DNA of 29,470 nt. Origin: Opitutaceae bacterium (lineage in GTDB: Bacteria; Verrucomicrobiota; Verrucomicrobiia; Opitutales; Opitutaceae). The first letter of the stretch is position 1; the number at the start of each line of letters is the position of its first letter. The notes below the pieces were generated by a model that was not told the DNA's origin, did not search any database, and worked only from the letters and a program-made list of their open reading frames with translations. This document shows, one piece after another, positions 7,457 through 15,432 of this stretch. The position numbers were made by a program, and so were the translations under genes. The stretch lies in assembly GCA_009919985.1 (NCBI GenBank), contig RGAX01000003.1, positions 1 through 29,470 on the forward strand, read 5' to 3'.

Positions 7457-8540
7457 TTGAAAAAAGAATCTTCCGCCACCCCGAAACGCGTCGTTGTCAA
7501 ACTCGGCACCGGCGTACTCACCACCGGTATAGGCCAACTCGATACCGCGCACATCGCCGATCTCGCCGCCCAACTCGCCACCCTGCGCGCCGCAGGCACC
7601 GAGGTGATCGTCGTTTCTTCCGGCGCCGTCGGCCTTGGCATGGGTGCCCTCGCCCTCGCGAAAAAACCCAAAGACGTTTGGCCAATCCCGCCTCATGCAG
7701 GTCTGGCAAACCGCCTTCGCGCCCCACGCGCTCACCGTCGCCCAAGTTCTCCTCACCCACGACGACCTGCGCGTGCGCACCCGTTACCTCGGCGTCCGCG
7801 AAACGCTCCGCCAGATCATCGGCTATGGCGCGATTCCGATCATCAATGAAAACGACACCGTCAGCGCCGCCGAAATTAAGTTTGGCGACAACGACACGCT
7901 CTCCGCCCTCGTCGCGAGCCTCGTCGAGGCTGAGCACCTCATCATTCTTTCCACCGCGCCCGGCCTCATAGATCTCAAAGGTACCGGCGAAATCGTCCCC
8001 GTAGTAGAAAAAATTACGCCCGCCATCGAGGCCATGGCCGGCGGCACCACGAGCGAGACAGCCACCGGCGGCATGATTTCTAAAATTACCGCGGCCAAGC
8101 TCGCCACCCGCGCCGGTTGCGGCGTCTTCATCGCTAGCGGCTCCGAGCCCGCCATCGTAGCGCGTCTACTCGGCGGCACCGGCCCCGGCACGTTTTTCGT
8201 CCCCAGTGGCCTGCCCCTCGACGCCAAAAAACACTGGCTCGCCTACTTCCAGCGCCCTGAGGGCACGGTGTTCGTTAATGCCCGGGCCGTACCCGTCCTT
8301 CGCGAACGCGGCAGCAGCCTCCTCGCCGTCGGCGTCACACACGCCCGCGGGGAATTCAACCCTGGCGATATCGTGAACATCGCAGGCCCCGACGCCACCG
8401 TGCTCGCCCGTGGTAAAACCAATTTCTCCAGCAAGGAAATCCCCGCGCTCGCCGGGCTCCAAGCCGTCGCCCTGCGCGCACTCCACCCGTCGCGCAAGCG
8501 CCTCGAAGTCGTTCACCGCAACGACCTCGTTTTGCTTTAA
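7457..8540 (+). pseudogene. proB: Glutamate 5-kinase, apparently frameshifted with a small deletion
   Basis: The N-terminal part (TTG start at 7457, KKESSATPKRVVVKLGTGVL, VIVVSSGAVGLGMGALALAKKPKDV) and the C-terminal part (GQSRLMQVWQTAFAPHALTVAQVLLTHDDL onward, through IINENDTVS and a C-terminal PUA domain) are in different frames. The switch is at about 7676-7680. Homologues have roughly nine more residues between the KPKD-type segment and GQSRLMQ, so a short deletion that is not a multiple of three seems to have occurred. The enzyme makes glutamyl-5-phosphate, the first step of proline synthesis. Apart from the junction it is well conserved, so the break is either very recent or an artefact. 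proA is not in the window. Confidence 0.85.
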
Positions 8541-8629
8541 AACGTTTCCGCTTTCCCCCGCTCGAGCGAACGTCCACGTTTTCTCGGACACCTGTCCCAA
8601 GTTTGGTTCAATCGTCCCGCCCCCGCTCC

Positions 8630-10054
8630 ATGAAAAAAATCCTCTTCGTGCTCGCCGTGCTTTTCGTCGCCACTGTCGGCCACTCGCTCCGCGCCGCCAC
8701 TAGCTCCGCGCCCGTCACTTGGGACACCGCTGTGGAAATCCTCGCCCGCATTAAGGCCCCGACGTTTCCCGCCCGCGATTTCCCCATCACTGCTTACGGC
8801 GCCGTCGCCGGCAGCACGACCGACGCCACCGCAGCCATCGCCCAAGCTATCGCCGCCTGTCACGCCGCCGGCGGTGGCCGCGTCGTCGTCCCCGCAGGCG
8901 AATTTAGCACGGGCGCCATCCACTTAAAAAGTAACATCAATCTCCACCTCGCCGCCGGCGCCACGCTGCGGTTCAACCCCGACCCCGCGCTTTACCCGAT
9001 CGTGTTCACGCGCTGGGAAGGCGTCGAATGCATGAACCACTCGCCGCTCATTTACGCGTTTGAGCAGGAAAATATCGCCGTCACCGGCAGCGGCACGCTC
9101 GACGGTGGCGCTACTATCGACACGTGGTGGGCGTGGAACGTGAAGCGCGGAGCCACGCCGCCCAAGCAACGCGCCGCCCGCGATGCACTCATCGCGATGG
9201 GCGAGCGCGATGTGCCCGTTGCCGAGCGCGTTTTCGGCAGCGGACATTTTCTGCGGCCCAATTTCATTCAACCCTACCGTTGCAAAAACGTCCTCATCGA
9301 GGGCGTCACGATCATCCGCTCGCCCATGTGGGAGGTTAACCCCGTGCTTTCCACCAACGTCACCGTCCGTGGCCTCACGATCAATTCGCACGGCTCCAAC
9401 AACGACGGTTGCGATCCTGAATCGTGCCGCGATGTCCTGATTGAAAATTGCATCTTCGACACCGGCGACGATTGCATCGCGATTAAATCCGGCCGCAACC
9501 GCGACGGCCGCCGCGTCAACGTGCCTTCAGAAAACATCATCGTGCGCGGCTGCACCATGAAAGACGGCCACGGGGGCGTCGTCATCGGCAGCGAAATCGC
9601 CGGCGGCTGCCGTAACGTTTTTGTGGAAAACTGCACCATGGACAGCCCCAACCTCGAACGTGCGCTCCGCTTTAAGAGTAACGCCGTGCGCGGCGGCACC
9701 ATCGAAAACATCTTTATGCGCAACGTTCAGATCGGCCGTGTCGCCGAAGCAATTGTCACGGTAGATTTTCTCTACGAGGAAGGCGCCAAGGGCGCGTTCA
9801 TGCCGACCGTGCGTCACGTCTCACTGGAAAACATCACCAGCAAATCCAGCCCGCGCGTCTTTTTCATCGTCGGCTTCCCCGGCGCGGTCATCGAGGACAT
9901 CCGTATCTCCAACTCAACGTTCGCCGGCGTCACTGCCAGCGACGTCGTCCACCACGCCGGCCGAATTTTTCTGGAAAACGTCACCGTCGAGCCCGCCCAA
10001 AAAATCCGCAGTCTAAACTCCGTCACGCCACCAGCGAGCCCCGCCGCCCATTGA
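8630..10054 (+). CDS. Exported glycoside hydrolase family 28 (polygalacturonase-like)
   Basis: 474 residues from ATG 8630 (MKKILFVLAVLFVATVG), a typical signal peptide cleaved near SLRAA. A parallel beta-helix follows. The GH28 catalytic motifs are all present: NNDGCD (residues 257-262), TGDD with D280 and D281, GHGG with H314, and RFK with R347 and K349. The opening ITAYGAVAGSTTDATAAIAQAI is the usual start of the pectate-lyase-like fold in this family. The expected role is hydrolysis of galacturonan or rhamnogalacturonan-type pectin in the periplasm or outside the cell. Exact substrate is not readable. No sugar transporter or regulator is adjacent, so it is not in an obvious polysaccharide-utilisation locus. 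Confidence 0.92.
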   Translation: MKKILFVLAVLFVATVGHSLRAATSSAPVTWDTAVEILARIKAPTFPARDFPITAYGAVAGSTTDATAAIAQAIAACHAAGGGRVVVPAGEFSTGAIHLKSNINLHLAAGATLRFNPDPALYPIVFTRWEGVECMNHSPLIYAFEQENIAVTGSGTLDGGATIDTWWAWNVKRGATPPKQRAARDALIAMGERDVPVAERVFGSGHFLRPNFIQPYRCKNVLIEGVTIIRSPMWEVNPVLSTNVTVRGLTINSHGSNNDGCDPESCRDVLIENCIFDTGDDCIAIKSGRNRDGRRVNVPSENIIVRGCTMKDGHGGVVIGSEIAGGCRNVFVENCTMDSPNLERALRFKSNAVRGGTIENIFMRNVQIGRVAEAIVTVDFLYEEGAKGAFMPTVRHVSLENITSKSSPRVFFIVGFPGAVIEDIRISNSTFAGVTASDVVHHAGRIFLENVTVEPAQKIRSLNSVTPPASPAAH

Positions 10055-10146
10055 CTCGGCCCGGATCTTAATCGTCTCGGCCTACAGGCAGGGCACGAAA
10101 CTTTCGCTTTGCTCCCGCCCGCTGAGCCGTGAGCCTTAGCGGGTCC

Positions 10147-12156
10147 ATGGATTTCGAACTCGACGCTCCTTCAGGTCCGCCCGGCTTTCCGCCGATCGAT
10201 TTCCGCGCGCTGCTCAACGACGAGCAGTTCGCCGCCGTCACCGCCCCACCCGGCCCAATCCTCGTGCTCGCTGGCGCCGGCTCAGGCAAGACCCGCACGC
10301 TCACTTACCGCGTCGCCTATCTCATCTCCCAAGGCGTCCAGCCCTGGGAAATCTTGCTGCTTACGTTTACCAACAAAGCCGCCAAAGAAATGCTCCACCG
10401 CGTGCAAGAACTCACTGGCCTTGAGCCCGGGCGTTTTTGGGGCGGTACGTTTCACGGCATCGGACACCGCGCGCTGCGCATGCACGGCGAGGCTATCGGA
10501 CTTCCAAAAAATTTCACCATTCTTGACGCCGACGAATCCGAGACGCTGCTCAAGCAGACGGTCGAAGCGGAGGATAAAATGTTTTTCAAGGATAAGACCA
10601 ATCCGCGCCCCGGCCCGCTCTTCAGCGTGCTTTCCCTTGCGCGCAACACCCAGCTCTCGCTCGCCGTAACCGTCTCAGATCAGTTTCCCCAGTACGCCGA
10701 GATCTCACACCGTTTCCCCGCGTTTGCCACCGCTTACGCCAAGAAAAAGCGTGAGCAAAACGTCGTCGATTACGACGACCTTCTTGAGCTCTGGCTCAAG
10801 CTCCTCACCGATGCCCCCGAGGTCGCCCAGCACTTCGCCAACCGTTTCCGCCACGTCTTGGTCGACGAGTACCAAGACACCAATACACTCCAGGCCCAGA
10901 TCGTCGACAAACTCGCCGCACACCACCGCGTCATGGCCGTCGGCGATGACGCCCAATGCATCTACTCGTGGCGAGGCGCCGATTTTGAAAACATCATGAC
11001 GTTCCCCGAGCGTCACCCTGGAACCGTCATCCACCGCATCGAGACCAACTATCGCTCGACGCCGCAAATTCTCGCCTTGGCCAACGGCGTGCTCGAGGCC
11101 CAACCCAAGGGCCGGCACTTCGAAAAAGAACTCCGCGCCCACCGCGCCAACTCCCAAAAACCGTTCGTCGTCCAAGCCATGGACGACCGCGAGCAGGCCG
11201 ATTTCATTCTCAAGCGCATCCGTTCCCTCGTCGACGACGACGGCGTCTCACTCAACGAAATCGCGATCCTCTACCGATCTCATTTTCTCGCGCTCGAGAT
11301 CCAGCTCGCACTTTCCCGCGCCGGAATGCCCTACCAGATCACCAGCGGCGTGAAGTTCTTCGAGCGCCAACACATCCGCGACCTCATCGCCCTGCTCCGC
11401 TTCGTCTATAACCCTGCCGACGAACAGGCCTGGCAACGCATCGCCGTCCTCCTTCCTAAGATCGGCGAAAAAGGCGCTCAAAAAATCTACGCTGTCGCCC
11501 GCGAAAACGCCCAACTCCTCCGAAAAAATTTCATCGACGTCCTCCCCACCGACGACGTCCTGAGCAAAGTAGCCAAAGATGCCCGCGACGATTGGCCGAA
11601 TTTCTGCACCTCGCTCCAACAGATCGCCGAGGCCATGCAGAATCGTAAACCCGCCGAGACCGTCGAGATCGCGATCGATGGTTGGTACGGCGATTATCTA
11701 AAGGGCGCCTACGCTGACTACGTGGATCGTCTCGAGGAATTAAAAGCGCTCATCGGCTTCGCCCAACGCTTCGACGAGACCCAGGATTTTCTCGCGCAGA
11801 TCGTCCTGCTCAACGGCGAAACCAGCGAGCGCCGGGTCGAGCCCGAGACCGACGCCATCAAGCTCACCACTATTCACCAAGCCAAGGGCCTCGAGTATGA
11901 CGTCGTCTTCCTGATCGGCCTAGCCGACGGCCAGTTCCCCGGCCGCCGCGCCATCGAAAACGGCGACGTCGAGGAAGAGCGCCGCCTCTTCTACGTCGCC
12001 GTCACTCGCGCCCGCAACGAGCTCTATCTAAGCTACCCGAAAATCGCCTCCCGCGCGGGTCCCGGCGGCATGATGCTTACACCGAGTCGTTTCATTCTCG
12101 AACTCCCCACCGACCTCTACGAAGCGCTTCGCATCAAGCGCAACTACGGTTGGTGA
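10147..12156 (+). CDS. ATP-dependent DNA helicase, UvrD/PcrA/Rep type (superfamily 1A)
   Basis: 669 residues from ATG 10147; a GTG at 10129 in the same frame is possible. It is a 3'-5' helicase for nucleotide excision or mismatch repair and replication restart. All SF1A motifs are visible in order: Q motif LNDEQFAAV, Walker A GAGSGKT (residues 43-49), Ia TFTNKAAKEM, motif II DEYQDTN, III GDDAQCIYSWRGA, IV NYRSTPQI, V TTIHQAKGLEYDVVFLIG, VI EERRLFYVAVTRAR. The C-terminus ends soon after motif VI, so the RNA-polymerase-binding Tudor tail of PcrA/UvrD appears to be missing; that is why I do not choose between the pcrA, uvrD and rep names. Confidence 0.93.
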   Translation: MDFELDAPSGPPGFPPIDFRALLNDEQFAAVTAPPGPILVLAGAGSGKTRTLTYRVAYLISQGVQPWEILLLTFTNKAAKEMLHRVQELTGLEPGRFWGGTFHGIGHRALRMHGEAIGLPKNFTILDADESETLLKQTVEAEDKMFFKDKTNPRPGPLFSVLSLARNTQLSLAVTVSDQFPQYAEISHRFPAFATAYAKKKREQNVVDYDDLLELWLKLLTDAPEVAQHFANRFRHVLVDEYQDTNTLQAQIVDKLAAHHRVMAVGDDAQCIYSWRGADFENIMTFPERHPGTVIHRIETNYRSTPQILALANGVLEAQPKGRHFEKELRAHRANSQKPFVVQAMDDREQADFILKRIRSLVDDDGVSLNEIAILYRSHFLALEIQLALSRAGMPYQITSGVKFFERQHIRDLIALLRFVYNPADEQAWQRIAVLLPKIGEKGAQKIYAVARENAQLLRKNFIDVLPTDDVLSKVAKDARDDWPNFCTSLQQIAEAMQNRKPAETVEIAIDGWYGDYLKGAYADYVDRLEELKALIGFAQRFDETQDFLAQIVLLNGETSERRVEPETDAIKLTTIHQAKGLEYDVVFLIGLADGQFPGRRAIENGDVEEERRLFYVAVTRARNELYLSYPKIASRAGPGGMMLTPSRFILELPTDLYEALRIKRNYGW

Positions 12157-12180
12157 TGCCTCCAAGCCGAGAGTGAGCAA

Positions 12181-12450
12181 TTAGTCCCGATAGTGAAAGC
12201 GCACCTGCGCCACCCAAAGCTGCTCGTCCACGACTTTGTAAACTAGGCGATGCTCGCTATCGATTCGACGCGACCAATAACCCTGAAGGGCGTGCCGCAA
12301 GGGCTCGGGCTTGCCGATCCCGCTGAACGGTTCGCGCATCACTTCTTTGATGAGCTGGTTGATTCGTCGAACCTGCTTCTCGTCGGTCCCCTGCCAATAC
12401 AGGTATTCCTCCCATGCCTTAGTCGAAAAAACTAACTGAGTCGCGGCCAT
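12181..12450 (-). CDS. yoeB: Toxin of the YoeB family (ribosome-dependent mRNA interferase)
   Basis: 89 residues. It matches E. coli YoeB across its length: the N-terminal WEEYLYWQGTDEKQVRRINQ, GKPEPLRHALQGYWSRRI and EHRLVYKV. The residues equivalent to catalytic E46, R65 and H83 are E49, R68 and H86. The protein ends HYRD, two residues longer than E. coli YoeB. Known YoeB cuts mRNA at the ribosomal A site when free of antitoxin. It lies four bases downstream of yefM on the same strand, as usual for this pair, and converges on the helicase gene. Confidence 0.93.
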   Translation of the reverse strand: MAATQLVFSTKAWEEYLYWQGTDEKQVRRINQLIKEVMREPFSGIGKPEPLRHALQGYWSRRIDSEHRLVYKVVDEQLWVAQVRFHYRD

Positions 12451-12454
12451 CGCC

Positions 12455-12709
12455 TCAGGGTTGCTTCAGTTTTCTGAGCTTACCCTGCCCGGATTCCAAT
12501 TGCATGATCGAAGCCAAAAGTCGCCGCGCATTAGCCGGACTCCGCATCAAATACGCCGTTTCCTCCATCGCCTTGTAATCTTCCAGCGAGACCATAACCA
12601 CCGCTTGATCGCGGTTGCGCGTGATAATCAACGGCTCCCGGTCGTCGCAAACCTTATCCATGGTCGAGGCGAGATTCTCGCGCGCTGCCGTATAGGTGAT
12701 GGCGTTCAT
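12455..12709 (-). CDS. yefM: Antitoxin of the YefM/Phd family
   Basis: 84 residues from the ATG at 12707-12709 (MNAITYTAARENLASTMDKV). The longer reading frame from 12808 would add 33 unrelated residues and is not used. It has the usual layout: N-terminal Phd/YefM DNA-binding domain with PLIITRNRDQAVVMVSLEDYKAMEET, then a charged C-terminal arm that wraps and blocks YoeB. The pair is probably autoregulated through the palindrome that sits directly upstream of this start. Confidence 0.93.
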   Translation of the reverse strand: MNAITYTAARENLASTMDKVCDDREPLIITRNRDQAVVMVSLEDYKAMEETAYLMRSPANARRLLASIMQLESGQGKLRKLKQP

Positions 12710-12711
12710 AT

Positions 12712-12727
12712 GGACAGTATCCTGTCC
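12712..12727 (-). promoter_or_regulatory. Candidate YefM operator palindrome
   Basis: The 16-base sequence GGACAGTATCCTGTCC has perfect 6-base arms around a 4-base centre and lies two bases upstream of the yefM start codon. YefM-YoeB complexes repress their own operon through short palindromes, so this is the natural operator candidate. It occupies the place of a ribosome binding site. The divergent dioxygenase gene begins about 120 bases away. Function is inferred from position and symmetry only. Confidence 0.5.
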
Positions 12728-12844
12728 GTCTACGCGCAGAGATAACCCTACCTGCATATGCCCCACCGCTTGCAATCCCCTGCCACCCACGCATCGTTTC
12801 AACATCAAAGCATATTATTAGCGAACCCCTCTGCCCCCTCCTCT

Positions 12845-13777
12845 ATGCTCGATCTCACCGGCCTCCACCACGTCACTGCCATCGCCGGGGATCCCCGCCG
12901 CAACGTCGATTTTTACACGCGCGCGCTCGGCCTGCGCCTGATCAAACGCACCGTAAATTTCGACGACCCATCCACCTACCACCTCTACTACGGGGACAGC
13001 GTCGGCACACCGGGCTCCGTGCTTACATTTTTTCCCTGGGCCGGCATCCGCCGCGGCCGTCCTGGCACGGGCCAAGCCTACGCCACGGCGTTTTCCGTAC
13101 CCGCAGGCAGCCTGAATTTTTGGCGTGCACGACTCCTCGCCCACGGCGTCTCACCCGGTGCGATCACGACGCGCTTCGGCGACGAAGTCATCTCGTTCAC
13201 TGATCCCGACGGCCTCGTCCTCGAACTCGTCGCCAGCACCGAGCCCGATGCCCGCACCGCGCACGCCCACCCGGAAATTTCCACGGCGCATGGCATCCGT
13301 GGTTTTCATAGCGTCACGCTCGCTGTGTCCGAAGCCACACCCACCGCCGCGCTCCTCACCCATGCGATGGGTTATTGCACCACGGCCACCGCCGATCATC
13401 GCACGCGCTTCAGCGTCGCCACCGGCGGACCCGGAACGTATGTGGATCTTCTCGTTGATCCCAAACTCCCACGCGGAACCTCCGGCGCGGGCACCGTTCA
13501 CCATATCGCATTCCGCACCCCCGACGACACCACCCAAGCCCGCGCGCTCGCTTCCTTGCAGGCCCTAAATCTGGGTGTAAGTCCTGTGATGGACCGAAAT
13601 TATTTTCACTCGATTTACTACCGCGAGCCCGCGGGTATCTTGTTCGAAATCGCGACCGACAACCCCGGCTTCACCCTCGACGAACCGCTCGCCACCCTCG
13701 GCACCACGCTCAAACTGCCCGCCCAATACGAGAGTCAACGCGCCGCGATCGAAGCGCACCTGCCGCCCCTCATGTAA
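12845..13777 (+). CDS. mhqO: Ring-cleaving dioxygenase of the glyoxalase/VOC superfamily (MhqO-like)
   Basis: 310 residues from ATG 12845 (MLDLTGLHHVTAIAGDPRRN). An upstream ATG in the same frame at 12758 would add 29 residues outside the family. Two VOC modules are visible. The first has LHHVTAIAGDPRRNVDFYTR, TVNFDDPSTYHLYYGD and LTFFPWAG. The second has GFHSVTLAV, TVHHIAFRTPDD and FHSIYYREPAGILFEIATD. His and Glu residues in these segments are the expected metal ligands. In Bacillus, MhqO is a hydroquinone-specific extradiol dioxygenase. It is followed after eight bases by an MhqD-like hydrolase, which supports the assignment. The true substrate is not known. Confidence 0.85.
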   Translation: MLDLTGLHHVTAIAGDPRRNVDFYTRALGLRLIKRTVNFDDPSTYHLYYGDSVGTPGSVLTFFPWAGIRRGRPGTGQAYATAFSVPAGSLNFWRARLLAHGVSPGAITTRFGDEVISFTDPDGLVLELVASTEPDARTAHAHPEISTAHGIRGFHSVTLAVSEATPTAALLTHAMGYCTTATADHRTRFSVATGGPGTYVDLLVDPKLPRGTSGAGTVHHIAFRTPDDTTQARALASLQALNLGVSPVMDRNYFHSIYYREPAGILFEIATDNPGFTLDEPLATLGTTLKLPAQYESQRAAIEAHLPPLM

Positions 13778-13785
13778 TCCCGCTC

Positions 13786-14409
13786 ATGTCGCTTTCGTAC
13801 CACCACGTTTTCCAACCCGGCACGAATCCCACCGCTGCGCCCTTGCTGTTGCTCCACGGTACCGGCGGCGATGAAAACGATCTGCTGCCGCTCGCGCACA
13901 AACTCGCTCCTGGCGCCGCCGTGCTCAGCCCGCGCGGCGACGTCTCCGAACACGGCGCACTTCGCTTTTTCGCCCGCCTCGCTGAGGGCGTCTTCGATCC
14001 CGCTGAGGTCACGCGCCGCACGCACGCTCTCGCGGATTTCGTGCAAGCCGCCGCCGCGCACTATGGTTTCGACGTCACTCGCCTCACCGCGCTCGGCTTC
14101 TCCAACGGCGCCAACATCGCCGCCACCCTGCTTCAACTTCGACCTGAAACACTCGGCGCTGCTTTGCTACTGCGTTCCATGGTCGTGATCGATGCCCCAG
14201 CCGCGCCCGGCTCGCTCACCGGCAAACGCGTGCTGATGCTCAACGGCAGCGCCGATCCCATCGTGCCGCTCGAACATCCGCCCCGCCTCGCAGTGCTGTT
14301 TCGAGCCGGCGGGGCCGAAGTCACCCAAACCATCGTCCACGCCAGCCACGGACTCGTCGCGGCCGATCTTACCGCCGCGAGTGCTTGGCTCGCAAAGTCG
14401 TCACTTTAA
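13786..14409 (+). CDS. mhqD: Carboxylesterase/phospholipase-type alpha/beta hydrolase (MhqD-like)
   Basis: 207 residues, an alpha/beta hydrolase with oxyanion segment LLLHGTGGDENDLLPLA. The catalytic triad reads as S106 in GFSNG, D157 in GSADPIVP and H188 in HASHGL. There is no signal peptide, so it is cytoplasmic. It lies in the same transcript as the dioxygenase just upstream (gap 8 bases); the same two activities occur together in the Bacillus mhq systems, which deal with quinone-like electrophiles. Its last nine bases overlap the end of the convergent glpQ. The specific ester substrate cannot be read from sequence. Confidence 0.85.
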   Translation: MSLSYHHVFQPGTNPTAAPLLLLHGTGGDENDLLPLAHKLAPGAAVLSPRGDVSEHGALRFFARLAEGVFDPAEVTRRTHALADFVQAAAAHYGFDVTRLTALGFSNGANIAATLLQLRPETLGAALLLRSMVVIDAPAAPGSLTGKRVLMLNGSADPIVPLEHPPRLAVLFRAGGAEVTQTIVHASHGLVAADLTAASAWLAKSSL

Positions 14410-15432
14410 GCGAGCCGGTGCACCCGCATGAGGTGCGAGCAACCACGCGCGCGTAACGTCTGTGAAATCCGTAAACACGCCGTCAATGCCCGCCATCGTA
14501 AACAGCGCGATATGCAACGCCACCGCCGAAGGACAACGCTTCGGTAGTTCATCCACGCGGATCGTGTAAGCGTGCACCACGAGTCCGGCCGCGTGTGCGT
14601 CGCTTACTAAATTAGAGATTTTCGCTTCGCCCTTATCCGTCCAAGTTGCGATGCGTCCGAGCGAGGGACCGATGCCGTCGGCGACCTTGGCTAACTCGCG
14701 CAATCCCGCTGGCGTACACATCGTCGTGAAATTAGTGCCGTCGGCGCCCTGCGCGCTCGCCTCAATTAACATTACCAGATGTCCCTGCCAGCCGAGCTCA
14801 CGGCGGATGCGTTTCACTTCAGCTTCTTCAAAGCACTGCAGAAAACACGCATCGTTTTTGGTCGCGTAGCCATAGCGCGCGAGCAGTGGCAGCACGATTT
14901 TGCTGATGTCGTGACCTTGCGCGCGGTGCCACTGCGGCTGCTTGATCTCGGGATAAATTCCGACTGAGCGGCCCGTGCTGCGGTTGAGGCCTTGGATGAG
15001 TTGCAGCTCTTCCTCGAGCGTCGAAACGCGAAACTCCGCCTGGCCCGCCGGAAACCGTCCCGCAAATACCGGCGCGCCGGTCTTAGCATTAAAACGCTCC
15101 GTCACGCGCAACTGCTTCAACTCCACCAGCGTGAGATCGAGCGCATAAAAACGCCCATCAGCCCGCTTCCGCTCCGGAAAACGCATCGCGACATCCGTCA
15201 CCGTATCGAGATAAATATCGTGCAGTACAACGGGGACGTCATCTTTCGTGAGCACTAGATCTTGCTCGAGAAAATCCGCGCCTAGGGCGTGCGCGTAGGC
15301 CTTCGCTGCGAGCGTGTGCTCTGGCAGATAACCGCTCGCTCCACGATGTGCGATTACAAGTGGCCGCGATTCTGCCGCCACGCCCACACCCGCCACTAGT
15401 AGAAGCAACCCGAGAATATTTTTTAGGTTCAT
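14401..15432 (-). CDS. glpQ: Periplasmic glycerophosphodiester phosphodiesterase
   Basis: 343 residues from the ATG at 15430-15432, with signal peptide MNLKNILGLLLLVAGVGVAA. It hydrolyses glycerophosphodiesters to glycerol-3-phosphate and an alcohol. GDPD landmarks are present: IAHRGASGYLPEHT with H29, R30 and E38, the metal-binding ADFLEQDLVLTKDD with E56 and D58, and VVLHDIYLDTVTDV with H71; further on YPEIKQP. The size fits the large periplasmic GlpQ type. Its ATG overlaps the glpT stop by one base (TGATG), so translation is coupled and the product feeds the transporter. A longer frame from 15504 lies inside glpT and is not used. Confidence 0.95.
   Translation of the reverse strand: MNLKNILGLLLLVAGVGVAAESRPLVIAHRGASGYLPEHTLAAKAYAHALGADFLEQDLVLTKDDVPVVLHDIYLDTVTDVAMRFPERKRADGRFYALDLTLVELKQLRVTERFNAKTGAPVFAGRFPAGQAEFRVSTLEEELQLIQGLNRSTGRSVGIYPEIKQPQWHRAQGHDISKIVLPLLARYGYATKNDACFLQCFEEAEVKRIRRELGWQGHLVMLIEASAQGADGTNFTTMCTPAGLRELAKVADGIGPSLGRIATWTDKGEAKISNLVSDAHAAGLVVHAYTIRVDELPKRCPSAVALHIALFTMAGIDGVFTDFTDVTRAWLLAPHAGAPARLK

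Noticed and set aside
8539..8582. Inverted repeat aaaacgt / acgtttt after proB as a terminator
   Set aside because: The arms are short and AT-rich with a long loop. The trailing T-run is part of the arm itself, so support is too weak.
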